DNA from: Pseudomonadota bacterium
GTDB taxonomy: Bacteria > Pseudomonadota > Gammaproteobacteria > Burkholderiales > Burkholderiaceae_D
Length of the DNA: 6,697 nt
Assembly (NCBI GenBank): GCA_023391395.1
Contig: JAEWBA010000144.1
Location: 1-6,697 of the forward strand
Reading direction: 5' to 3'
Numbering within the stretch: the stretch's first letter is position 1; each line of letters begins with the position of its first letter. The translations under genes were made by a program, and so were the position numbers. The notes beneath the pieces are model-generated. The model was not told the DNA's origin and made no database searches. It saw only the letters and a program-made list of their open reading frames with translations. Positions 1 to 5,523 of this stretch are shown in pieces.

Positions 1-469
1 CGACAGTGGTGGCGGAGGCCAGGATCTTCGCGCCCCAGCGGCGCACGCGATCCAGCAGTTCGGGCGCAGGCAGACCGAAGTGGAAGCTCACCACCGGCGG
101 CCGGAATTCGCTCAGCGCCTCGGCGGCTTCGGCGGTAAAGGGGGCGCGTCCCGGGCCGGCCGGAATGCCTTCCGGATCGATGCCGAATTCCTTGAAGTAA
201 GGCAGGAGGGCGGCGCGCCACTTCGCTTCGCGGCTGTCATCCGGGACCGGCGGCGTGTGGCAAAAGAAATTGACGTTGAACGGTTTGTCCGTCTGCGAGC
301 GGATCGCTGCCAATTCCTTGCGCATGCCATCGGTCGTCAGCATGGCGCAGGGCAGCGAACCCAGCCCGCCGGCATTCGATACCGCGATCGCCAGCGCGCT
401 GCCCTGCACGCCGGCCATGGGCGCCTGGATGATGGGCAGTTCGATGCCGAGGAGAGTTTGCAGGTTCAT
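1..469 (-). CDS. Nitronate monooxygenase (2-nitropropane dioxygenase family), N-terminal 156 residues, cut by the left edge
   Basis: FMN-dependent enzyme of the 2-nitropropane dioxygenase/NMO family, a cytosolic TIM-barrel protein that oxidises propionate-3-nitronate and other alkyl nitronates. Seen in the sequence: the family N-terminus with LPIIQAPMAGV at residues 11-21, the Gly-rich SNAGGLGSLP at 31-40, PFNVNFFCH at 63-71, and VVSFHFGLP at 126-134 with a conserved His at 130. The frame is open from the ATG at 467-469 to the window edge. A GGAG (478-481 on the complement) lies 8 bases upstream, supporting this start. Family members are usually about 320-370 residues, so roughly half is visible and the catalytic C-terminal half cannot be checked. 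It is transcribed away from all other genes here and looks like a single unit with its own upstream region. Family assignment is firm; the substrate is inferred from the family. Confidence 0.93.
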   Translation of the reverse strand, partial: MNLQTLLGIELPIIQAPMAGVQGSALAIAVSNAGGLGSLPCAMLTTDGMRKELAAIRSQTDKPFNVNFFCHTPPVPDDSREAKWRAALLPYFKEFGIDPEGIPAGPGRAPFTAEAAEALSEFRPPVVSFHFGLPAPELLDRVRRWGAKILASATTV

Positions 470-601
470 GGTTTGATCTCCGAACGGGTTGGAAGGTGAA
501 AGGCCGGCCGCTGCGAGGAAAATCCATCTTTCTGCATTGGACACGGTCACGTGCGGCGAGCGCTTGTCCCTGAATGTACGCTAAGCCTTGTGCAAGCCGA
601 A

Positions 602-630
602 AGTATTGATAAGTTCTGAAGAATCGGCAA
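602..630 (-). promoter_or_regulatory. Candidate sigma-70 promoter for the nitronate monooxygenase gene
   Basis: On the minus strand TTGCCG (625-630) is followed after 17 bases by AATACT (602-607). Each hexamer matches the sigma-70 consensus at four of six positions with ideal spacing. It would give a leader of roughly 125 bases before the ATG at 469. Matches of this quality occur by chance, so this is only a candidate. Confidence 0.28.
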
Positions 631-665
631 GTGGCTTCCCGCTGACATGCCGCTTCACTTAAGAG

Positions 666-685
666 AATCAAGCTAAACCTTGATT
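666..685. repeat. Perfect inverted repeat AATCAAG-N6-CTTGATT
   Basis: A 7-bp perfect dyad with a 6-base centre (CTAAAC) lies about 200 bases upstream of the nitronate monooxygenase start and 36 bases behind its candidate -35 element. The arms are AT-rich and there is no adjacent T-tract of terminator type, only TTTTT seven bases or so further on. An operator for an upstream-binding regulator is as plausible as a weak RNA hairpin. No regulator gene is visible in the window. Confidence 0.35.
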
Positions 686-1017
686 TGCCGTTTTTCACTT
701 CAGGGCCGCGGCGATAAGGAAACCCGCCGAAGCGGCTTTCCACTCAATGCACAAAAGTAAGCCAAAGCCTAGACCGGGAGCCTCGGCTTCTTTCCGGAGC
801 CGCCATCCATGCAATCTGCCCGGAGTCCCGGATCCTGGGACATCATGTTCGCCAATAGACCCGGGGACAGGCAAAGCGCGATACTAGTTTCCGCTCGCAT
901 CTATGAATGATTACTGAAGTGCCTGCCGGTATGCATTCCGCTCCGGCCTTCGATTCCTCTCTGTCCTCATTCTTCGCGCAATTGGGATTACACTGAACGC
1001 TAGCAACTGGAGACGCG

Positions 1018-1269
1018 ATGACCTCGGAACATATCATTGAACTGTTCAGGCAACATGCCAGGACGATTCCACTCGAAGCACAAGGATCAATGCTCAACAA
1101 TGTTATCCAGGAGCTGGCTCTCTTGCTTGCCGATTCCCGCGGGCGGCTCCCAAAGGAAACATTCGAGACCCTGGTCAGAATCGGCGGCAAGCTTTACCGC
1201 GAGGGAGACAGTCAATATCATGCCAAGTCGGATGTCGATGCCATCATGAAGAAATCGAGCAGGGAATAG
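1018..1269 (+). CDS. Small soluble protein of unknown function (83 residues)
   Basis: I do not recognise this family. The predicted protein is 83 residues, charged and probably mostly helical. It has no signal peptide, no membrane segment, no Cys and no metal- or nucleotide-binding motif. The middle (residues about 24-58) has the amphipathic spacing of packed helices, and the C-terminus ends in a Lys/Ser-rich tail. Support for a real gene: an ATG start, a GGAGA site at 1009-1013 with a slightly short 4-5 base spacer, an uninterrupted frame and a sensible amino-acid mix. The overlapping frames give low-complexity Ser/Arg/Pro-rich products typical of shadows. It stands alone, divergent from the nitronate monooxygenase and 48 bases before the end of the EAL remnant on the other strand. 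Function cannot be inferred from the neighbours. Confidence 0.7.
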   Translation: MTSEHIIELFRQHARTIPLEAQGSMLNNVIQELALLLADSRGRLPKETFETLVRIGGKLYREGDSQYHAKSDVDAIMKKSSRE

Positions 1270-1316
1270 GCAGAGACCTTGCGCTCCCTGTAAGGCTAAT
1301 CATGCGACTCTGACCG

Positions 1317-1640
1317 TTACTGCAAGCGAGTCGGCGCGGCAGTACTTGCTCTCACATATCTTCCAAATTCTGCCGCTGGTACGGAAGTACTGAAGAGGAA
1401 TTCCTGTGCTTCATTGCAGCGGTGCATATTCAGGAATAGTAGCTGCTCCTGCGTTTCCACTCCCTCGGCGACGGCTCTTTAGGTGAGACTCGCGCCCACA
1501 CCGATGCCGGCGCTGACAATCAAGGCTCAATATACCGGAACCTCACTACGGGCCAGGAAAATATCAATGAATTGTTGAAGCAGGGAGGAGCCGATTCCGT
1601 GGGGGCCAAGTCAAATCCCGATAGCCGCCATGCGGCCGAC
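1317..1640 (-). pseudogene. Decayed C-terminal fragment of an EAL-domain (c-di-GMP phosphodiesterase) gene
   Basis: Reading the minus strand in one frame ending at the TAA at 1317-1319 gives a clear EAL-domain C-terminus. RAVAEGVETQEQLLFL sits at about 1431-1478, with the invariant AEGVET at 1452-1469, followed by CNEAQEFLFS and PAAEF, matching the family pattern C.EAQG.LFS..P..EF. Upstream, ALIVSAGIGVGASL matches the helix before AEGVET. Further upstream MAAIGI and LGPHGIGSSL resemble the LxALGV...LDDFGTGYSSL segment, here with DD replaced by GP. The frame carries stops at 1479-1481 (TAA), 1527-1529 (TGA) and 1611-1613 (TGA), and at least two stretches are shorter than the family. The N-terminal EAL motif and any GGDEF or sensor domain are missing. 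EAL proteins hydrolyse c-di-GMP; this copy cannot be functional. Recognition of the 3' half is firm, the part beyond 1530 less so. Confidence 0.82.
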
Positions 1641-1653
1641 ACCATAGTTCTAT

Positions 1654-2949
1654 ATGAGCAATGCTCAGTGGTTTATCCTTATCGGATGTTTGCTGCTAAC
1701 GCGCGGCCTTGCGGCGACAACTATAAGCCGCCTGCCCATTACGTCTCCCATCCTCTATTTGACCGTAGGCTTGCTGGTCGGCCCTAATTTCCTCCACATT
1801 TTCCATTTCGATCCATTACAACAGTCGGCCACACTGGAAGTCGTTACCGAGATTGCGGTTCTGATTTCACTCTTCTCGGCCGGGGTCAAAATGCCCGTCC
1901 CCGTCACTTGGAAGCGATGGGTATCCTCATTTCGCTTGGCTTGGTTGTCGATGATAATCACGGTCGCGCTGGTTGCAGGGTTCTGCTACTTCGTACTGAA
2001 CCTCCCTTTGGGTACAGGGATTCTGCTTGGTGCAATCCTGGCACCAACCGATCCTGTTCTGGCTACTGACGTCCACATTCGCCGAGCTGGCGACAACGAC
2101 CAGTTACGTTTCCTTCTTACCTCTGAAGCAGGCATGAACGACGGAAGCGCTTTTCCTTTTGTCATGCTCGGGCTGGGCCTGTTGGGCTTACACGAAATTG
2201 GCGCCGTGGGTGAAAGATGGCTATTGGTGGAAGTGATCTGGGCCACACTGGCTGCCATCTTGATCGGGATCGCAGGTGGCGCAGGGCTTGCTCGGATAGG
2301 GTGGTCGCTACGTAGTGCCGAGCCTAAGCACGAAGTGCTGGACGACCTCGTTGGACTCGGCCTGATCGCTATCGTATACGGCTTGAGCCTCTGGCTAAAG
2401 GCATGGGGATTCCTTGCTGTGTTCTTTGCCGGCCTCGCGTTACGTCACATGGAATTGCTCCTCGCAGGTGCTCCGCGCGACTCACAGGGCGTATTCGAAT
2501 CCGATACATCAAAGTCAGTGGCAGCTGCTACAAGCCTGGATCATCGGGCCCCCCTCACCGTCAGTGCCGAAGCCTTAGTGTTCAAGGAGCATCTTGAGCG
2601 TTTATCAGAACTGATACTGGTCCTTCTGCTCGGCGGCATGATTCATCTGGGCGCATGGAGCTGGCGCGCAGTTGCCGTTGGCGCTTTCCTGTTTATCGTG
2701 GCACGTCCTCTCAGCGTCTGGATCGCGTTAGTCGGGACGGACACATCGGCACGCCTTCGAGGCATGGCCGGTTGGTTCGGGGTCCGGGGTATTGGCTCGA
2801 TATATTATTTGATGTACTCGATACAGCATGGCCTGTCCGAAAGCCTTGCGGCTGAATTGAACCAGATCACATTGACCGTTGTGGTGCTATCGATCTATAT
2901 CCACGGTTTCACGACGAAACCGGTGCTGGAGCGGTTTTGGCGCGACTAG
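1654..2949 (+). CDS. CPA1-family Na+(K+)/H+ antiporter
   Basis: Inner-membrane cation/proton exchanger of 431 residues, complete, of the COG0025/NhaP-like CPA1 type. It would expel Na+ or K+ in exchange for protons for pH and salt balance. Seen: a run of about twelve hydrophobic segments; LAPTDPVLATDV at 129-140 with the TDP motif (Asp133); SEAGMNDGSAFPFV at 157-170 with the paired Asn162-Asp163 of the ion site; and GWFGVRGIGS at 373-382 with conserved Arg378. A hydrophilic loop at about 270-312, before FKEHLERLSEL, is a usual variable loop in this group. There is no long C-terminal regulatory tail. An in-frame TAG just upstream (1645-1647) makes the ATG at 1654 the first possible ATG, and the N-terminus fits the family, yet no Shine-Dalgarno is visible within 15 bases. 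It is a single-gene unit starting at the edge of the decayed EAL gene. Ion preference cannot be read from sequence. Confidence 0.93.
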   Translation: MSNAQWFILIGCLLLTRGLAATTISRLPITSPILYLTVGLLVGPNFLHIFHFDPLQQSATLEVVTEIAVLISLFSAGVKMPVPVTWKRWVSSFRLAWLSMIITVALVAGFCYFVLNLPLGTGILLGAILAPTDPVLATDVHIRRAGDNDQLRFLLTSEAGMNDGSAFPFVMLGLGLLGLHEIGAVGERWLLVEVIWATLAAILIGIAGGAGLARIGWSLRSAEPKHEVLDDLVGLGLIAIVYGLSLWLKAWGFLAVFFAGLALRHMELLLAGAPRDSQGVFESDTSKSVAAATSLDHRAPLTVSAEALVFKEHLERLSELILVLLLGGMIHLGAWSWRAVAVGAFLFIVARPLSVWIALVGTDTSARLRGMAGWFGVRGIGSIYYLMYSIQHGLSESLAAELNQITLTVVVLSIYIHGFTTKPVLERFWRD

Positions 2950-3222
2950 AAACGCCTTGCCCGCGATTACTATTCGTTGAGCTAAAAAATGTTTCTTCGT
3001 GAGGGGAAGCGATCAATCCAACGCAGACGTGATTCGGTACGCCGGCGCTATACTCACAGCTCGGCGAAAATCTGGCGATTACCTCCTCACCATCCCAACA
3101 ACTCTTGAGCCGGTGTCCGTGCGGGTTATGTTTTCCGTAGCCGTAACAATGGCTGACGTTGTCGGCACAAGAATCCTGGAATGCCTGCTCACGAATGTCC
3201 CGCCAATCTGGAACAAATGGCC
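2950..3222. other. Intergenic region between convergent genes, no supported gene
   Basis: These 273 bases separate the end of the antiporter from the end of the peroxidase-related gene. A GTG-initiated plus-strand frame (2999-3241, 80 codons) runs through it but has no ribosome binding site, no family signature, and ends inside the opposite gene. No strong hairpin followed by T residues is present for either gene. A short TGGCC-N5-GGCCA dyad overlaps the stop codon of the minus-strand gene at about 3219-3233. Confidence 0.5.
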
Positions 3223-3810
3223 TTACCGGCCAAGTGAATAGAACTCCGCGTTGGGACGCATGCTGCTCACGTTTGCCAGGCGATTGGACATGCCGAAAAA
3301 CGCCGAAATGCCGGCGATGTCCCAGATGTCGTCTTCGCTAAACCCGTGCAGCTTCAGCGTGTCGAAGTCGGCCTCATTGACCAAGTGCGCGGCTTGCGAG
3401 ACTTTCATGGCGAAATCCAGCATGGCCTTTTGGCGGTCCGTGATGTCGGCCTTGCGATAGTTCGTTGCAACCTGATCGGCGATCAGCGGGTTCTTGGCGC
3501 GAATGCGCAGGATCGCTCCGTGCGCGATCACGCAATACTGGCACTGGTTCGCACTGCTGGTCGCGACCACGATCATTTCCCGCTCTGCCTTGCTCAGATT
3601 ACCGGGCTTTTCCATCAATGCATCGTGATATGCGAAAAACGCACGGAACTCGTCGGGCCGATGCGCAAGCGCCAGGAAAACGTTAGGAATGAAGCCGGAC
3701 TTTTCCTGAACGGCAAGGATGCGTTCCCGGATGTCTTCAGGAATGTCCTTCAATTCGGGGACCGGGAAACGGCTCACTGCGGCTTGGTTTGCTTGTGTCA
3801 TTTGGGTCAT
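3223..3810 (-). CDS. AhpD-like peroxidase-related protein (carboxymuconolactone decarboxylase fold)
   Basis: A 195-residue cytosolic protein of the uncharacterised peroxidase-related branch of the AhpD/CMD superfamily. The signature is visible: Glu77 in SKAEREMI, then CQYCVIAHG with Cys90, Cys93 and His97, the CxxC-xxx-H arrangement that gives AhpD-type proteins thiol-dependent peroxide reduction. The N-terminal 65 residues (FPVPELKDIPEDIRE, then GFIPNVFLALAHRP) are typical of this branch, which is longer than plain AhpD domains. The start is supported by GGAGGA on the complement 7-8 bases before the ATG at 3810. An in-frame ATG three codons later is possible but less well placed. It lies 50 bases behind acuI on the same strand with a near-identical ribosome binding site, so the two are probably cotranscribed. 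Peroxidase activity is inferred; for this branch the physiological substrate and reductant are not established. Confidence 0.9.
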   Translation of the reverse strand: MTQMTQANQAAVSRFPVPELKDIPEDIRERILAVQEKSGFIPNVFLALAHRPDEFRAFFAYHDALMEKPGNLSKAEREMIVVATSSANQCQYCVIAHGAILRIRAKNPLIADQVATNYRKADITDRQKAMLDFAMKVSQAAHLVNEADFDTLKLHGFSEDDIWDIAGISAFFGMSNRLANVSSMRPNAEFYSLGR

Positions 3811-3860
3811 GATTCTCTCCTCCGAAAGGCAATGTGTTTCGACAGCTCTGTTGTAATCGC

Positions 3861-4844
3861 TTATTTATTCACGTCCACGACGACACGGCCGCGAACTTCC
3901 CCGTTCAGTATGCGGCTGGCGAGGGGAATCACCTCGTCCAGTCCGACTTCCTGGCTGATTTTTCCCAGCTTCTCGATGTCGAGATCGGCGCCAAGGCGCT
4001 GCCAGGCCAATAGCCGGTCGCTGCGCGGGCACATCACGCTATCGATCCCCACCAAGGTGATGCCGCGCAGGATGAAGGGCGCGACCGTGGCCGGAAAATC
4101 CATGCCTGCAGCCAGCCCGCACGCGGCCACCACACCCCTGTACTTCGTGGTGGCGCAGACATTGGCGAGGACGTGGCTGCCGGCCACATCCACGGCGCCG
4201 GCCCAGCGCTCCTTGCCGAGCGGCTTGCCCGGGGAAGAAAACTGGGATCGCTCCAACACTTCCTTGGCTCCAAGGGACTTCAAGTAGTCGGCATCATGGG
4301 GGCGGCCGGTGACGGCGATGACTGAGTACCCAAGTTTTGCCAGGACCGCTACCGCGACGCTGCCTACGCCGCCCGCCGCGCCGGTCACGAGAATTTCCCC
4401 GTCCGCAGGCTTGACCCCATGCCTTTCCAGCGCCAGCACGCACAACATGGCGGTATAGCCCGCGGTGCCTATGGCCATCGCTTGCTGGGGCGAGAATGTC
4501 GAAGGCAAGGGCACCAGCCAGTCGCCGTTCATGCGCGCCTTCTGCGCCAGTCCTCCCCAATGCACTTCACCGACGCCCCAGCCATTCAGCAATACCTGGT
4601 CTCCGACCTTGTATTCAGGATGGGTGCTTTCTTCGACGACACCAGCCAGATCGATGCCGGGAACCATGGGAAATTTGCGTACTACCGGCCCTTTGCCGGT
4701 AAGGGCCAGACCGTCCTTGTAGTTCAAGGTCGAGTGGCTTACGCGAATGCTGACATTCCCCTCGGGAAGCTGCGATTCGTCGAGTTCCTTGACGGCGGCG
4801 CGGTAGCCCGTATCGTCTTTCTCAATCAAGATCCCCCTAAACAT
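3861..4844 (-). CDS. acuI: Acrylyl-CoA reductase (NADPH), AcuI/YhdH type
   Basis: Medium-chain dehydrogenase/reductase, quinone-oxidoreductase branch without zinc, 327 residues. It reduces acrylyl-CoA to propionyl-CoA with NADPH, protecting cells from a reactive electrophile. It matches E. coli YhdH along its whole length, including [13 protein letters not shown] at 40-52, [13 protein letters not shown] at 58-70, the [13 protein letters not shown] segment at 88-100, [11 protein letters not shown] at 126-136, and the nucleotide-binding TGAAGGVGS at 154-162 with a following TGR (179-181) suited to the NADPH 2'-phosphate. The true start is the ATG at 4842-4844: GGAGGAG (4851-4857 on the complement) lies 6 bases upstream. 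The longer frame from a TTG at 4859 would translate through that binding site. It is the first gene of a likely operon with the peroxidase-related gene and has a palindrome (4862-4878) directly upstream, suggesting repressor control. Confidence 0.93.
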   Translation of the reverse strand: MFRGILIEKDDTGYRAAVKELDESQLPEGNVSIRVSHSTLNYKDGLALTGKGPVVRKFPMVPGIDLAGVVEESTHPEYKVGDQVLLNGWGVGEVHWGGLAQKARMNGDWLVPLPSTFSPQQAMAIGTAGYTAMLCVLALERHGVKPADGEILVTGAAGGVGSVAVAVLAKLGYSVIAVTGRPHDADYLKSLGAKEVLERSQFSSPGKPLGKERWAGAVDVAGSHVLANVCATTKYRGVVAACGLAAGMDFPATVAPFILRGITLVGIDSVMCPRSDRLLAWQRLGADLDIEKLGKISQEVGLDEVIPLASRILNGEVRGRVVVDVNK

Positions 4845-4861
4845 GCTGCTCTCCTCCAAAT

Positions 4862-4878
4862 TTAGACTGAGCGTCTAA
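4862..4878. promoter_or_regulatory. Perfect palindrome TTAGAC-N5-GTCTAA, likely repressor operator of acuI
   Basis: Two perfect 6-bp arms around a 5-base centre (TGAGC) end 17 bases before the acuI ATG and 4 bases before its GGAGGAG. Position and symmetry are those of an operator for a dimeric repressor, most likely TetR-type. A TAGAC/GTCTA half-site recalls, from memory, boxes reported for NemR-like electrophile-sensing repressors, which would fit an acrylyl-CoA reductase. No repressor gene is in the window. A -35-like TTGAGC (complement of 4883-4888) lies beside it, but the promoter cannot be fixed with confidence. Confidence 0.6.
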
Positions 4879-4961
4879 TCAAGCTCAAAAAATAGCCCCT
4901 CTTCAAACCGGCAAAGAAAAATCAAACCAGTATTTCAAGAGGCATACGGGAAATACGTTGT

Positions 4962-4984
4962 CCATCGATGCCTGTGTTCGATGG
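4962..4984 (+). promoter_or_regulatory. Leader hairpin upstream of gdx
   Basis: CCATCGA and TCGATGG form a perfect 7-bp stem with a 9-base loop (TGCCTGTGT). The loop can instead pair with bases downstream (CCTG at 4971-4974 with CAGG at 4985-4988, or TGCC with GGCA), giving a mutually exclusive fold. It lies about 87 bases before the gdx start and 26 bases before a terminator-like element. I do not recognise the guanidine-I, -II (paired ACGR loops) or -III motif. Confidence 0.4.
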
Positions 4985-5010
4985 CAGGTACATCACTATT
5001 CTGCTACTCG

Positions 5011-5037
5011 GTGCTCTGGGCGGCACAATGTTTTTTT
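5011..5037 (+). terminator. Terminator-like hairpin with T7 tract in the gdx leader
   Basis: GTGCT (5011-5015) pairs with GGCAC (5022-5026), including one T-G pair, around a 6-base loop. After AATG follows a run of seven T (5031-5037). The stem is short and the 4-base gap before the T run is not ideal, so this is a weak intrinsic terminator or attenuator. It sits before the AAAGGAG binding site (5057-5063) of gdx, where a regulated terminator would act. No plus-strand gene ends upstream within 2 kb, so it does not simply terminate a neighbour. Confidence 0.4.
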
Positions 5038-5070
5038 ATCCAAAGCGAACATCTCTAAAGGAGAATCACG

Positions 5071-5391
5071 ATGGCTTGGACTGCATTGATATTTGCGGGA
5101 ATACTGGAAATTGTTTGGGCTTTCTCGATGAAGCAATCGGATGGCTTTACCAAGCTTATGCCGTCTGTCATCACCATTGTCATGATGATAGCCAGCTTCG
5201 CCTTGCTAGCATACTCAATGCGGACACTTCCACTAGGCACTGCCTACACGATTTGGACAGGTATTGGGGCAGTTGGCGCATTTTTGGTGGGAATAGCGAT
5301 ACTGGGCGAGCACGCCAGCTTCACCCGGGTGCTTGCTGCCGTACTGATAATCTGTGGCCTCGTGCTGATGAAACTTTCGACTCCTGACTAG
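5071..5391 (+). CDS. gdx: Guanidinium exporter Gdx (SugE), SMR family
   Basis: Small multidrug resistance family protein of 106 residues with four membrane helices, working as an inner-membrane dual-topology dimer that exports guanidinium in exchange for protons. It aligns along its whole length with E. coli SugE/Gdx. The central Glu13 lies in GILEIVWAFSMK, and the residues lining the substrate site in Gdx proteins, Trp16, Ser42, Tyr59 and Trp62, are all present. This favours the guanidinium (Gdx) subtype over the EmrE/Qac subtype. GTAYTIWTGIGAVGAF (56-71) is the characteristic third helix. AAAGGAG lies 7 bases before the ATG. Only one subunit gene is present, so a homodimer is expected. Gdx genes are often under guanidine riboswitches; here the leader contains a hairpin and a terminator-like element but no known class I can identify. 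An out-of-frame 139-codon frame over the gene is a shadow. Confidence 0.95.
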   Translation: MAWTALIFAGILEIVWAFSMKQSDGFTKLMPSVITIVMMIASFALLAYSMRTLPLGTAYTIWTGIGAVGAFLVGIAILGEHASFTRVLAAVLIICGLVLMKLSTPD

Positions 5392-5472
5392 CGACACGTT
5401 TCCCTTGCCCAATGAGCGTTTATGGGCGTCAGTGGACTCTCGCTACGCGCTTCGCCTGAGGGATTCGCCCGG

Positions 5473-5492
5473 GGCAGATTCGGAAATCTGCC
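5473..5492. repeat. 8-bp hairpin with tetraloop between convergent genes
   Basis: GGCAGATT-CGGA-AATCTGCC is a perfect 8-bp stem with a 4-base loop on either strand. It lies 81 bases after the gdx stop and 31 bases after the amidohydrolase stop, where a shared bidirectional terminator would sit. Neither strand has a T-tract after the stem, so it could equally be an mRNA 3'-end stabiliser or part of a dispersed repeat. The flanking DNA also repeats TTCGCC (twice) and GATTCG (twice). Confidence 0.5.
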
Positions 5493-5523
5493 GACGCCAT
5501 GTCGAAAGACCTTGGCGGGCTCT

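Larger units (their letters stand above)
470..1017. other. Long intergenic region between divergent genes
   Basis: About 550 bases separate the start of the minus-strand nitronate monooxygenase from the start of the plus-strand 83-residue protein. I read both strands and found no ORF with a family signature or a good ribosome binding site. The open frames here are extensions of shadows or lack start signals. The region holds a candidate minus-strand promoter (602-630), a perfect 7-bp inverted repeat (666-685) flanked by two similar short direct repeats (around 649-660 and 687-700), and the GGAGA site at 1009-1013 for the downstream gene. The rest (about 700-1000) is unexplained. A small RNA or a decayed gene cannot be excluded. 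Confidence 0.6.

Noticed and set aside
237..743. 168-codon minus-strand open frame
   Set aside because: It overlaps the nitronate monooxygenase in another frame and otherwise consists of the intergenic region. The start is a GTG without a ribosome binding site.
748..890. Short plus-strand frame (about 46 codons) in the large intergenic region
   Set aside because: The product is Pro/Ser/Lys-rich, has no ribosome binding site and has no recognisable features.
3219..3233. TGGCC-N5-GGCCA dyad as a terminator for the peroxidase-related gene
   Set aside because: It overlaps the stop codon, the stem is only 5 bp and the following T-rich stretch (ATTTGTT) is poor.
2999..3241. 80-codon plus-strand open frame starting with GTG
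   Set aside because: There is no ribosome binding site and no recognisable family, and it ends inside the opposite-strand gene. A decayed gene is possible but nothing supports it.
3346..4287. 313-codon plus-strand open frame
   Set aside because: It is antisense to the peroxidase-related gene and acuI, both firmly identified. It has no family signature and an Arg/Ser/Pro-rich C-terminus typical of a shadow.
4850..5070. Guanidine-I or mini-ykkC riboswitch before gdx
   Set aside because: The two ACG words at about 4945-4957 are not in hairpin loops, and none of the conserved class I core words is present. Only unassigned hairpins remain.
4968..5387. Plus-strand frame whose first 26 residues look like a hydrophobic leader peptide
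   Set aside because: It has no ribosome binding site, begins inside the leader hairpin, and continues out of frame through gdx with a Cys/His-rich nonsense product. Chance hydrophobicity is the simpler reading.
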